A DNA stretch of 29,074 nt from positions 1-29,074 of the forward strand of contig DCVK01000043.1 in the NCBI GenBank assembly GCA_002335385.1. Direction: 5' to 3'. The notes below the pieces were generated by a model. That model saw only the letters and a program-made list of their open reading frames with translations. It searched no databases and had not been told where the DNA came from. Below, in pieces: positions 7,861-14,676 of this stretch. How positions within the stretch are numbered: the first letter of the stretch is position 1; each line of letters begins with the position of its first letter. The position numbers and the translations under genes are program-made. Source of the DNA: Candidatus Aminicenantes bacterium UBA2190. GTDB lineage: Bacteria > Acidobacteriota > Aminicenantia > UBA2199.

Positions 7861-8800
7861 AAAAAATCTTTTTTTCCTGTTCAAGCTTGTTTTCGGGATC
7901 GGGCTGCTCCTGTATCTGGCGCTGGTCATCGCCCGGCCTCGGGAGATCGCCGCGGTCATCGCCGCCGCTTCCTGGCCGCTGCTGCTGCTGGCCTTCGCCC
8001 TGCACGCCTTCGGCTTCCTCTTCTCGGCCAAGCGCTGGAAGCTGATCCTCGACCAGCAGGGGGCCGGTTTCAGCCACGGGCAGCTGCTGCGCTCGCTGCT
8101 GGTCGGCTCCTTCTTCAACCTCTTCCTGCCCACGCGCTTCGGCGGCGACATCGTCCGCGTCAGCGACACGCGGCGCATCGGCAGCGGCGTGACCGGGTCG
8201 CTGGCGGTGGTGGTCTACGAGCGCATGAGCGGCATCGTGGCCCTGCTGGTCTTCGCCCTGCTCTCGTCGCTGCTGAAGATCGGCTTCATGCGCGAGATGC
8301 CCATTCTCTATGTATCGCTACTGGTCAGCCTGTCGGGCGTGTTGCTGCTGTTGCTGGCCTGGAAGAAGCTGCCGCGCGGCTTCCTGGCCCGGCGCCCCTG
8401 CCGCCGGCCCTGGGCGCGCAAGCTGCTGGACAGGCTGGACGCCTTTCACGGCATCATTCTTGACTTCATCAGCCACCGCACCCTGTCGGGGAAGGTCTTT
8501 TTCTGGGCCTTGCTGCTGCAGTTCAACGTCGTGCTGCACTATTTTCTGATCGGGCAGGCGTTGGGGCTGGCGCGCATCCCGCTGCTGGATTACTTCTTCT
8601 CCATCCCGATCATGCTGTTCGTCCTTTCGTTCCCGATCTCGATCAACGGCTTGGGCGTCCGCGACCTGTTCCTCGTGCAGCTCTTTGTGTATTACGGCTA
8701 TCCGGCCGAGTTCGCTCTTGCCTTTTCGCTGCTCGACCTGGCGTTCAACGTGGTGCTGGGGATCATCGGCGGCTCGATCTACATCCTCCGCGGCAAATGA
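7853..8800 (+). CDS. Flippase-like integral membrane protein (LPG_synthase_TM / UPF0104)
   Basis: The 315-residue protein is very hydrophobic with about eight membrane segments. It has family blocks of the lysylphosphatidylglycerol-synthase transmembrane domain: RFGGDIVRVSDTRR near residues 96-109, VVYERMSGI, and SINGLGVRDLFLV near the C-terminus. Free-standing members (AglD/YbhN-like) lack the aminoacyl-transferase domain and are thought to move or modify lipid-linked intermediates; the substrate here is unknown. The start overlaps the xerC stop by 8 bases (ATGAATAA). Lying between xerC and an EnvC-like gene, it may serve envelope growth at division. Confidence 0.85.
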   Translation: MNKKNLFFLFKLVFGIGLLLYLALVIARPREIAAVIAAASWPLLLLAFALHAFGFLFSAKRWKLILDQQGAGFSHGQLLRSLLVGSFFNLFLPTRFGGDIVRVSDTRRIGSGVTGSLAVVVYERMSGIVALLVFALLSSLLKIGFMREMPILYVSLLVSLSGVLLLLLAWKKLPRGFLARRPCRRPWARKLLDRLDAFHGIILDFISHRTLSGKVFFWALLLQFNVVLHYFLIGQALGLARIPLLDYFFSIPIMLFVLSFPISINGLGVRDLFLVQLFVYYGYPAEFALAFSLLDLAFNVVLGIIGGSIYILRGK

Positions 8801-9915
8801 GCAGGAAGAGAAAGCTCCTGCCGCTGGTGGCCGCCCTGCTGCTGCTGTTCGCCACCAGCCAGGAGAAGCTGCGCGAGATCCAGATCAAGATCGACGAGGT
8901 CCAGGCCCGGCTGGAGGCCAGCAGGAAGGACAAGTCCTCCCTGCTCAACGACATCTATGCCCTGGAGCTGCAGGCGGAGGCGGCGATCATCGAGATGAAC
9001 AAGACCAACCTGCTCCTGGCCGACGCCCAGGCGAAGGTCGAACGCAAGCAGAGAGAGGAGGAGGCGCTGCGCGTCCGCATCCGCAGCTCGCAGGACAAGG
9101 TGCGACGCATCCTGCGCGTCCTGTACAAGATGGGTGAGCTGGGCTACGTCAAGCTCTTCCTCAACATCAGCAGCGTCGACCAGTTGTTCCGCAACTACCG
9201 GCTGATCGTCGCGCTGATGGATGACAAGGTCGAGGAGATCCGCCAGATCCGCCAGGGCATCGTCACCCTGCAGCGGCTGCAGGCCGAACTGCGGAGGCAA
9301 GTGGCGCGCCTGGCCGGCCTCAAGGCGGAGAAAGCCGGCAAGCTGGCGCGGTTGCAGGGCTGGAAACGGGACAAGCTGGACATGATCGCCAAGATCAACC
9401 GCCAGCGCGACCTCAATTCCCGCCTGCTGGAGGAATTGAGGACCGAGAGCGAGAACCTGACCCGCGTCCTGGACCGGAAGACCGTTGCCGCCGCCCCCGA
9501 TGCCGCCGACCTGGGGCCGCTGAGGGGCAAGCTCGCCTGGCCGCTGCAGGGGGCGGTCATTTCCGGATTCGGCAAGAAGAAGAGCGCCAAGTTCAACACC
9601 TATACCATGAACAACGGCATCGAGATCAAGCCCGAGAGCTCCGACGAGATCCGCGCCGTCGGGGGGGGCGAGGTCATCTTCGGCGATTATTTCAAAGGCT
9701 ACGGCAACCTGATCATCCTGCAGCACGCCAACAATTTCCATACCCTGTACGGCCACTGCGAGCGCTTCCTGAAGATGCCGGGCGACCGGGTGGCCGGCGG
9801 CGAGGTCATCGCCCTGGCCGGTTCATCGGGCTCGCTGTACGGCAAGGCTCTGTATTTCGAGATTCGCCAGAGCCTGAAGCCCCTCGATCCCTTGCTGTGG
9901 CTGGGCAAAAAATGA
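8797..9915 (+). CDS. EnvC-like murein hydrolase activator with degenerate LytM/M23 domain
   Basis: The 372-residue protein has a signal sequence (RKRKLLPLVAALLLLFA), a long coiled-coil region (about 25-235) and a C-terminal M23/LytM fold. The zinc site is broken: the first motif H-x-G-x-D is N272-N-G-I-E276, and the last H-x-H is A351-L-Y353. Only His320 in YGH remains. E. coli EnvC has a similarly inactive LytM domain and works by activating amidases, so I infer a periplasmic amidase activator for septal cell-wall splitting, not a hydrolase. The start overlaps the previous stop (ATGA). A YibQ-like gene follows, as next to E. coli envC. Confidence 0.87.
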   Translation: MSRKRKLLPLVAALLLLFATSQEKLREIQIKIDEVQARLEASRKDKSSLLNDIYALELQAEAAIIEMNKTNLLLADAQAKVERKQREEEALRVRIRSSQDKVRRILRVLYKMGELGYVKLFLNISSVDQLFRNYRLIVALMDDKVEEIRQIRQGIVTLQRLQAELRRQVARLAGLKAEKAGKLARLQGWKRDKLDMIAKINRQRDLNSRLLEELRTESENLTRVLDRKTVAAAPDAADLGPLRGKLAWPLQGAVISGFGKKKSAKFNTYTMNNGIEIKPESSDEIRAVGGGEVIFGDYFKGYGNLIILQHANNFHTLYGHCERFLKMPGDRVAGGEVIALAGSSGSLYGKALYFEIRQSLKPLDPLLWLGKK

Positions 9916-9921
9916 TAGAAT
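9892..9921 (+). promoter_or_regulatory. Promoter for the YibQ-like gene, very close to the start codon
   Basis: TTGCTG, an 18-base spacer, then TAGAAT with TG one base before it. The box overlaps the envC-like stop codon and ends 13 bases before the ATG at 9935. The expected RNA start is about 7 bases from the ATG, and there is no Shine-Dalgarno. Confidence 0.45.
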
Positions 9922-9934
9922 CTGCCATTCCGCA

Positions 9935-11119
9935 ATGAAAAAATTGAAAGCGCAGCGAAAAAAGACCACCGACTCCGGCCGCAGGGCCGCCGCCCTCTCC
10001 TTCATCGCTTTCGGTTTCATCGCCCTGGCCATCGTGGTCGCCCTTGAGTTCCTGGACCACAAGGCGGGGAAACACTCGTTCATTTTCAGCCAGGTGATCC
10101 GCCTGGGACGGCAGGGGGAGGCCGGGCAACGCTTCCAGAGCGACCTGGCCGCGCTGCTGGCCGGGCGCGGCATCGCCCACGACTTCGTACGCGACCGCGA
10201 CGGGATCGCCCACCTGAAGGTCGACCTGGCCGAACCCCTTTTCGCACCGCTCTCCCGCGACCTGCGGCAACTGGTCGAGCGCCACGGCGGCGTCCACCTG
10301 CTGAGCGAGGTCCAGGGCATGAAGGAACAAGTCGTCTATCTCTATCAGGTCCGCTTCGCCGGGCGGCTGACCCATGTCGTCCTGATCAGCAAGAGAATGT
10401 TGGCGCCGGCGGCCGCCCCGCCCGCTGCCAAAACCAAGCCGCTGCTGAAAACCGTCCGGCCGCGCCTGGCCATCGTCATCGACGATATCGGCTATGCCGA
10501 TCTCGTTTCCGACCGGCTGCACGAGCTGGGCATCCCCGTTACCGGGGCCGTCATCCCCGCCGCGCCCTTCGCGCGCAGCGAGGCGCGGCGGCTCCATGAA
10601 CTCGGGCTGGAGGAGATCATCCACCTGCCCATGCAGCCCAAGGACCCGGCCAACCACCACCCGCGCGACCAATTCGTCCTGACCGATTCGAGCGCTGCCG
10701 AGATCGGGGCGCTGCTCGATGCCGCCATGGCCGCGATCCCTTTCGCCCGCGGGCTGAACAACCACATGGGCTCGCGGCTCACCTCCGACCCCCAGGCCGC
10801 GCGGCGCCTGCTGGAGCAGGTCAAGGAGCGGGGATTGTTCTTCGTCGATTCCAAGACGGCGCCGACCACCGTCGCCTTTTCCCTGGCCCGGCAGCTGGGC
10901 ATGAAGACCGTCCTGCGCGACGTATTCCTCGACGACGTGCAGACCTACGAGCACACCTTCGCCCAGATCCGCCGCCTGGTCGACCTTGCCCGCCAAAACG
11001 GCAAGGCGCTGGCCATCGGCCACCCCTTCCCCTCCACCCTGGCCGCCCTGCGCGACGCCGTCCCCTGGCTCAAGCGGCAGAAGGTCGAGATCGTGCCGGT
11101 CTCGCAGATCCTGGAATAG
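9935..11119 (+). CDS. Divergent polysaccharide deacetylase family protein (YibQ-like)
   Basis: The 394-residue protein has a short basic start, one membrane anchor (about 22-42), a linker domain to about residue 170, and then a divergent polysaccharide deacetylase domain. Landmarks are LAIVIDDIGYAD, IIHLPMQPKDP, LNNHMGSRLTSD, FFVDSKTAP and IGHPFPST near the end. The catalytic domain should face the periplasm and act on a glycan, perhaps peptidoglycan; the true substrate of YibQ-type proteins is unknown. Adjacency to an envC-like gene matches the enterobacterial yibP-yibQ pair. There is a 19-base gap from the upstream gene and its own promoter, with no Shine-Dalgarno. Confidence 0.87.
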   Translation: MKKLKAQRKKTTDSGRRAAALSFIAFGFIALAIVVALEFLDHKAGKHSFIFSQVIRLGRQGEAGQRFQSDLAALLAGRGIAHDFVRDRDGIAHLKVDLAEPLFAPLSRDLRQLVERHGGVHLLSEVQGMKEQVVYLYQVRFAGRLTHVVLISKRMLAPAAAPPAAKTKPLLKTVRPRLAIVIDDIGYADLVSDRLHELGIPVTGAVIPAAPFARSEARRLHELGLEEIIHLPMQPKDPANHHPRDQFVLTDSSAAEIGALLDAAMAAIPFARGLNNHMGSRLTSDPQAARRLLEQVKERGLFFVDSKTAPTTVAFSLARQLGMKTVLRDVFLDDVQTYEHTFAQIRRLVDLARQNGKALAIGHPFPSTLAALRDAVPWLKRQKVEIVPVSQILE

Positions 11120-11132
11120 ACCAAGAACCTTC

Positions 11133-11167
11133 GTGACGCATAACCCGTGACGCGTGACTAGTAACAG
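11133..11167 (+). repeat. Degenerate heptamer tandem array, left flank
   Basis: Five consecutive 7-base units start 14 bases after the yibQ-like stop: GTGACGC, ATAACCC, GTGACGC, GTGACTA, GTAACAG. A further direct repeat of about 23 bases follows (copies at 11163-11185 and 11201-11223, about five mismatches). The array sits at the outer edge of the left copy of the inverted mosaic around the ABC exporter. Confidence 0.6.
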
Positions 11168-11214
11168 CATGAGATTGATCTGATGTGATTCGTAACTCGA
11201 AACAGCAAGAGGTC

Positions 11215-11250
11215 GATCTATTGCGTTATCCGAATGAACAAGATCTCTTT
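11215..11250 (-). repeat. Inverted repeat module C, left copy
   Basis: This 36-base stretch matches 13323-13358 in inverted orientation at 33 of 36 positions; the shared core is ATAACGCAATAGATC. It lies 160 bases upstream of the ABC exporter start. Neither copy is coding. Confidence 0.8.
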
Positions 11251-11302
11251 CTGTTCTCTGGCTACCACGATCACCATCACCCCCACGGATAGCTCGCTGA
11301 GC

Positions 11303-11333
11303 TTCTTGCTGACACTGACACTGTCACTGTCGG
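11303..11333 (-). repeat. Hexamer array and inverted module B, left copy
   Basis: Positions 11303-11327 match 13200-13224 in inverted orientation at 24 of 25 positions. The block consists largely of hexamers: TGACAC, TGACAC, TGTCAC and TGTCGG from 11310 to 11333, followed on the other strand by GCAAGAA. Confidence 0.75.
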
Positions 11334-11359
11334 ATCGTTTTGTTTCCCGCTACCATCCG

Positions 11360-11375
11360 CACGATCACTAACACT
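11360..11375 (-). repeat. Inverted module A, left copy
   Basis: The 16 bases CACGATCACTAACACT are the exact reverse complement of 13240-13255. The candidate -35 of the ABC exporter promoter lies inside this module, so the repeat may influence expression. Confidence 0.65.
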
Positions 11376-11397
11376 ATTCCTGTCACTGCGCTATAAT
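11368..11397 (+). promoter_or_regulatory. Promoter for the ABC exporter
   Basis: A perfect -10 box TATAAT at 11392-11397 has a weak -35 (CTAACA at 11368, 18-base spacer). The -10 ends 12 bases before the ATG at 11410, leaving only about 6 bases of leader and no Shine-Dalgarno. Confidence 0.5.
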
Positions 11398-11409
11398 GGA
11401 TTCAGCGCA

Positions 11410-13194
11410 ATGAAGATCATCTGGAAATACCTGAAGCCGTTCCGCGGCTGGCTGGCGCTGGCCATGGGGCTGGCGGCCCTGGCCCAGGTGCTGGGGCTGT
11501 TCGACCCGATCATCTTCGGCAAGATCATCGACCAGTTCGCCGTCAACCCCGGGGGGCGCGGCGAGGCGGAACTGATCCACGGTGCCTTGAAATGGCTGGC
11601 CCTGGCCGTGGCCGTCGGCACCGGCGCCAGGGTGTTCCATGCCCTCACCGACTACGTCACCCGGCTGATCGTGCAGAAATTCGGCTTGGCCGTCTTCGAC
11701 GCCGGGCTGCGCCAGACCCTGCGCCTGCCCTACCATGAGTTTGAGGAGACCAGCAGCGGGCATGTCCTTTCCGTGCTGACCAAGGTCCGGCACGACAATG
11801 AGCGCTTCATCAGTTCTTTCATCAGCGTCCTGTTCTCCTCGCTGGTCGGCGTCGTCTTCGTGGTCTGGTATGCGATCACCATGCACTGGGCGCTGGTTCC
11901 GGTCTTCCTCGTCGGCGTGGTGGTCCTGGGCGGCCTGACCGGGCTGCTCAGCCGCAGGATCAAGACCATCCAGCGCGCCGTCGTCAGCGAAACCAACAAG
12001 ATGAGCGGCGCCATCACCGAATCGCTGCGCAATATCGAGCTGGTCAAGAGCCTGGGGCTGACCTATCCCGAGATCCGGCGGCTGAAGGGATTCACCCGGC
12101 GCATCTTCGGCCTGGAGATGCAGAAGGTCAAGCGCGTGCGCACGCTGGCCTTCCTGCAGGGCGCGGCGCTGCTGCTGCTGAAGGAATCCATCCTCTTCGT
12201 CCTGCTGTGGCTGATCTTCCGCGACATGCTGTCGCCGGGAGAGCTGATTTCCATGCAGTTCATTTCCACGCGCATCATCTTCCCCCTGCAGGACCTGGGG
12301 AACATCATCCTCTCCTACCGCGAGGCGCAGGCCTCCCTGCAGCTGTTCGACGAACTCATGCGCAAGCAGCCGGAGGAACGGCCGGCGGAGCCGGTGGAAG
12401 TGGGCGAGATCGAGTCCCTGCGCTTTGACCGCGTCAGTTTCCGCTACAAGAGCGGCCGGCAGGACGCGATCGCCGGGCTGTCGTTCACGGCGCGCCGCGG
12501 CGAGACCGTCGCCTTCGTCGGGCCCTCGGGATCGGGCAAATCGACGCTGGTCAAGCTGCTGGTGGGGCTGTACGCCCCCACGCAAGGCATGATCTATTAC
12601 GACGACATCCCGGCCAGGGACATCCGCCTGAACCGCCTGCGCCGCCAGCTGGGCTTCGTCACCCAGGAAACACAGCTCTTCTCGGGCACCATCCGCGAGA
12701 ACATGCTCTTCGTCAAGCCCGACGCCAGCGACGAGGAGATCCACGCGGCTCTGGAACTGGCCGCCGCCGACAAGATGGTCGCGGAGACAGGCCAGGGACT
12801 TGACGCACTGCTCGGCGAGGGGGGGAGGAAGGTGTCGGGAGGGGAGAAGCAGCGGCTGGCCATCGCCCGCGCCCTGCTGCGCCGCCCGCGCCTCCTCATT
12901 TTCGACGAGGCCACGTCGTCGCTCGACTCGCTCACCGAGGAGGAGATCGCCCAAACCCTGCGGGAGATCTCCGCGGCCCAGCGCCAGATCACCGTCATGA
13001 TCGCCCACCGCCTCTCCACGGTCATGCACTCCGACCGCATCTTCGTGTTGGAGAAGGGGCGGGTCGTCGAGGAGGGGCCGCACGCGACGCTGGTGAAAAA
13101 GAAAGGCTTGTACTTCGCCATGTGGCGCCAGCAGATCGGCGAGCGGCCGCTGGCGGCTTACCAGCGACAGATAGACATTAAGAAGAGCTCTTAG
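11410..13194 (+). CDS. ABC exporter, fused transmembrane and ATPase half-transporter (MsbA-like)
   Basis: The 594-residue protein is a type IV ABC half-exporter. About six transmembrane helices fill residues 10-310, and the nucleotide-binding domain follows. It has Walker A GPSGSGKST (371-379), Q-loop VTQETQ, signature VSGGEKQR (from 475), Walker B LLIFDEATSSLD with Asp499/Glu500, and the H-loop IAHRLST. It should work as a homodimer or with a paralogue to export a hydrophobic substrate such as a lipid, peptide or drug. MsbA-type lipid flipping would fit a diderm, but the substrate cannot be read from sequence. The gene stands alone between two repeat-filled spacers; its stop codon abuts the right-hand repeats. 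Confidence 0.92.
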   Translation: MKIIWKYLKPFRGWLALAMGLAALAQVLGLFDPIIFGKIIDQFAVNPGGRGEAELIHGALKWLALAVAVGTGARVFHALTDYVTRLIVQKFGLAVFDAGLRQTLRLPYHEFEETSSGHVLSVLTKVRHDNERFISSFISVLFSSLVGVVFVVWYAITMHWALVPVFLVGVVVLGGLTGLLSRRIKTIQRAVVSETNKMSGAITESLRNIELVKSLGLTYPEIRRLKGFTRRIFGLEMQKVKRVRTLAFLQGAALLLLKESILFVLLWLIFRDMLSPGELISMQFISTRIIFPLQDLGNIILSYREAQASLQLFDELMRKQPEERPAEPVEVGEIESLRFDRVSFRYKSGRQDAIAGLSFTARRGETVAFVGPSGSGKSTLVKLLVGLYAPTQGMIYYDDIPARDIRLNRLRRQLGFVTQETQLFSGTIRENMLFVKPDASDEEIHAALELAAADKMVAETGQGLDALLGEGGRKVSGGEKQRLAIARALLRRPRLLIFDEATSSLDSLTEEEIAQTLREISAAQRQITVMIAHRLSTVMHSDRIFVLEKGRVVEEGPHATLVKKKGLYFAMWRQQIGERPLAAYQRQIDIKKSS

Positions 13195-13224
13195 TGTCAG
13201 TGACAGTGTCAGGGTCAGCAAGAA
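13194..13224 (+). repeat. Hexamer array and inverted module B, right copy
   Basis: Hexamers GTGTCA, GTGACA, GTGTCA and GGGTCA run from 13194, whose first base is the last base of the ABC exporter stop codon; GCAAGAA follows. Positions 13200-13224 match the left copy inverted at 24 of 25 positions. Confidence 0.75.
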
Positions 13225-13239
13225 ACTTGGCGAACTGCC

Positions 13240-13255
13240 AGTGTTAGTGATCGTG
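13240..13255 (+). repeat. Inverted module A, right copy
   Basis: AGTGTTAGTGATCGTG is the exact reverse complement of the left copy at 11360-11375. Going outward from the gene the order here is B, A, C, while on the left it is A, B, C. A loose hexamer pattern (GATAGT, GATAGT, GGTAGC, GGCAGC) fills 13289-13312 between A and C. Confidence 0.65.
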
Positions 13256-13322
13256 GCAGTGTTAGCAGAAGGCCTAATGAGCCAGAGGGATAGTGATAGT
13301 GGTAGCGGCAGCCGGAGATCGG

Positions 13323-13358
13323 AAAGAGCTCTTGTTCTTTCGCATAACGCAATAGATC
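13323..13358 (+). repeat. Inverted repeat module C, right copy
   Basis: This 36-base module matches the left copy 11215-11250 inverted with three mismatches. It leads directly into a heptamer tandem array, just as the left copy is followed on its outer side by heptamer units. Confidence 0.8.
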
Positions 13359-13416
13359 ATGGATCATGGAACGTGGAACATGGAACGTGGAACGTGGAAC
13401 ATGGAACATGAAACCT
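13354..13416 (+). repeat. Heptamer tandem array (GGAACRT)
   Basis: Nine consecutive 7-base units: AGATCAT, GGATCAT, GGAACGT, GGAACAT, GGAACGT, GGAACGT, GGAACAT, GGAACAT, GAAACCT. The inner units vary only at C/T-type positions. The array lies in the 319-base gap between the ABC exporter and the AIM24 gene; with modules A, B and C it accounts for most of that gap. The remainder (13417-13513) holds the AIM24 promoter region. Confidence 0.85.
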
Positions 13417-13458
13417 TTACATTCCGGCGTACTTCAGTTGCTGACAGGCTCGGTTTTA

Positions 13459-13492
13459 TTGGGCTGCGCTGCCCTAATTGGCGTATGATAAT
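13459..13492 (+). promoter_or_regulatory. Possible promoter for the AIM24-family gene
   Basis: A TATGATAAT stretch at 13484-13492 is a good -10 candidate; the -35 (TTGGGC, 19-base spacer) is weak. The ATG at 13514 has a proper leader and AGGAGGTCC as Shine-Dalgarno. Confidence 0.35.
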
Positions 13493-13513
13493 CTTTGAAT
13501 AACAGGAGGTCCC

Positions 13514-14302
13514 ATGACAGCGCATCAGATCGATTATAAGATCTACGGCGACGACATGCAGGTGGTGGAGATCGAGCTGGACCGCGGCGAGACGGTGGTG
13601 GCCGAAGCCGGGGTGATGAACTGGATGGAGGACGGCATCACCTTCGAGACCAAGCTGGGTGATGGGTCAAAGCCGGAGGCGGGCTTGATGGACAAGCTGC
13701 TGTCGGCCGCCAAGCGCACCATCGGCGGCGAGTCGGTCTTCATGACCCACTTCACCAACGGCGCCGGCACCATGAAGCGCGTGGCCTTCGCCGCCCCCTA
13801 CCCGGGCAAGATCATCCCCATCGACCTGGCCCGGCACGGCGGCGAGCTGCTCTGCCAGAAGGACGCCTTCCTGTGCGCCGCCCTGGGCACCGGCATCTCC
13901 ATCGCCTTCACCAAGCGCTTCGGCGCCGGGCTGTTCGGCGGCGAGGGCTTCATTCTGCAGCGCCTGCAGGGCGACGGCCTGGCCTTCGTCCATTCGGGCG
14001 GCACGGTCATCGAGAAGGAGCTGCGGGGAGAGACCATCCGCGTCGACACCGGCTGCCTCGTCGCCTTCTCGCCGGCGCTCGATTACGATATCGAGATGGC
14101 GGGAAACCTCAAGTCGATGTTCTTCGGCGGCGAGGGGCTCTTCCTGGCCACGCTGAAGGGCAGCGGCAAGCTCTACCTGCAGACCCTCCCCTTCTCGCGC
14201 CTGGCCGACCGCATCATCCGCGCTTCCAAGATCGGCATGGGGCGGCAGAAGGAGGAAGGCTCGCTGCTGGGCGCGCTGGGCAAGGCGATCGGCGGGAAAT
14301 AA
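13514..14302 (+). CDS. AIM24 / TIGR00266 family protein
   Basis: The 262-residue protein matches the AIM24 (TIGR00266) family in length and pattern: a glycine-rich beta fold with VVEIELDRGETVVAEAG near the start, ESVFMTHFTNGAG, the GEGFILQRLQGDG block and a conserved C-terminal part with GEGLFLATLKGSG and LYLQTLPFSRLADRI. Many bacterial members share this plan, but the function is unknown; yeast Aim24 affects mitochondrial membrane organisation. There is no signal peptide or membrane segment. It stands alone, with a strong AGGAGG ribosome site and its own promoter. Confidence 0.88.
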   Translation: MTAHQIDYKIYGDDMQVVEIELDRGETVVAEAGVMNWMEDGITFETKLGDGSKPEAGLMDKLLSAAKRTIGGESVFMTHFTNGAGTMKRVAFAAPYPGKIIPIDLARHGGELLCQKDAFLCAALGTGISIAFTKRFGAGLFGGEGFILQRLQGDGLAFVHSGGTVIEKELRGETIRVDTGCLVAFSPALDYDIEMAGNLKSMFFGGEGLFLATLKGSGKLYLQTLPFSRLADRIIRASKIGMGRQKEEGSLLGALGKAIGGK

Positions 14303-14352
14303 GGCGCCCGGCGCCGCCGGCTGCCGACGAGCGGCGATGCGCCCGGGGGAAG

Positions 14353-14381
14353 TTGACAAGAAGGCTTTTTGATACTAAAAT
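14353..14381 (+). promoter_or_regulatory. Strong sigma70-type promoter for the ferredoxin gene
   Basis: A perfect TTGACA, a 17-base spacer, then TAAAAT. This is the best promoter in the window. The predicted RNA start is near 14388 and the ATG at 14407 has AAGGAGGA upstream. Confidence 0.75.
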
Positions 14382-14406
14382 TGATTCTTTCCACAAGGAG
14401 GAAGAC

Positions 14407-14595
14407 ATGTCACTGACGATTAACGATACCTGCATCAGCTGCGGCGCCTGCGAAGCGGTCTGCCCGGTACAGGCCATCTCCCAGGGCGACCAGTACTACG
14501 TGATCGACGCCAGCGTCTGCGTCGAGTGCAAGGGCCACTTCGACGAGCCGCAGTGCGCCTCGGTGTGCCCCACCGACTCCTGCGTCAAGCTGTAA
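14407..14595 (+). CDS. Small 2[4Fe-4S] ferredoxin (YfhL-like)
   Basis: The 62-residue protein carries two cluster motifs: CISCGACEAVCP near the start, and a second with an insert, C-V-E-C followed eight residues later by C-x3-CP (CKGHFDEPQCASVCP). The spaced second motif is typical of YfhL/Allochromatium-type ferredoxins, whose clusters have very low potential. It could supply or accept electrons for the Kor enzyme encoded 3.6 kb downstream, which is an inference. It is transcribed alone between a very strong promoter and an intrinsic terminator, which suggests high expression. Confidence 0.93.
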   Translation: MSLTINDTCISCGACEAVCPVQAISQGDQYYVIDASVCVECKGHFDEPQCASVCPTDSCVKL

Positions 14596-14617
14596 GCACG
14601 GCATTTTCCGCGTTCTC

Positions 14618-14651
14618 CGCCGCCCGCCTTTCCAGCCCGGTGGCGTTTTTT
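14618..14651 (+). terminator. Intrinsic terminator after the ferredoxin gene
   Basis: A 7-bp stem, CGCCGCC (14618-14624) with GGTGGCG (14639-14645, one G-U pair), is followed at once by six T (14646-14651). It begins 23 bases after the ferredoxin stop, so it probably ends a monocistronic mRNA. Confidence 0.75.
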
Positions 14652-14676
14652 CGTTGACCGGATCGATGGGCCTGGC

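Noticed and set aside
8797..9915. Active M23 endopeptidase
   Set aside because: Zinc ligands and a catalytic His are replaced (N272, E276, A351, Y353).
11383..13221. Long minus-strand open frame opposite the ABC exporter (about 612 codons)
   Set aside because: Low-complexity translation rich in Asp, Gln, Leu and His with no domain; a GC-driven shadow of the plus-strand gene that has all ABC motifs.
13194..13416. Repeat region as a CRISPR array
   Set aside because: Units are 6 or 7 bases with no spacers and no cas genes nearby.
11133..13416. Simple IS or transposon with terminal inverted repeats
   Set aside because: No transposase, no target-site duplication seen, and the module order differs on the two sides.
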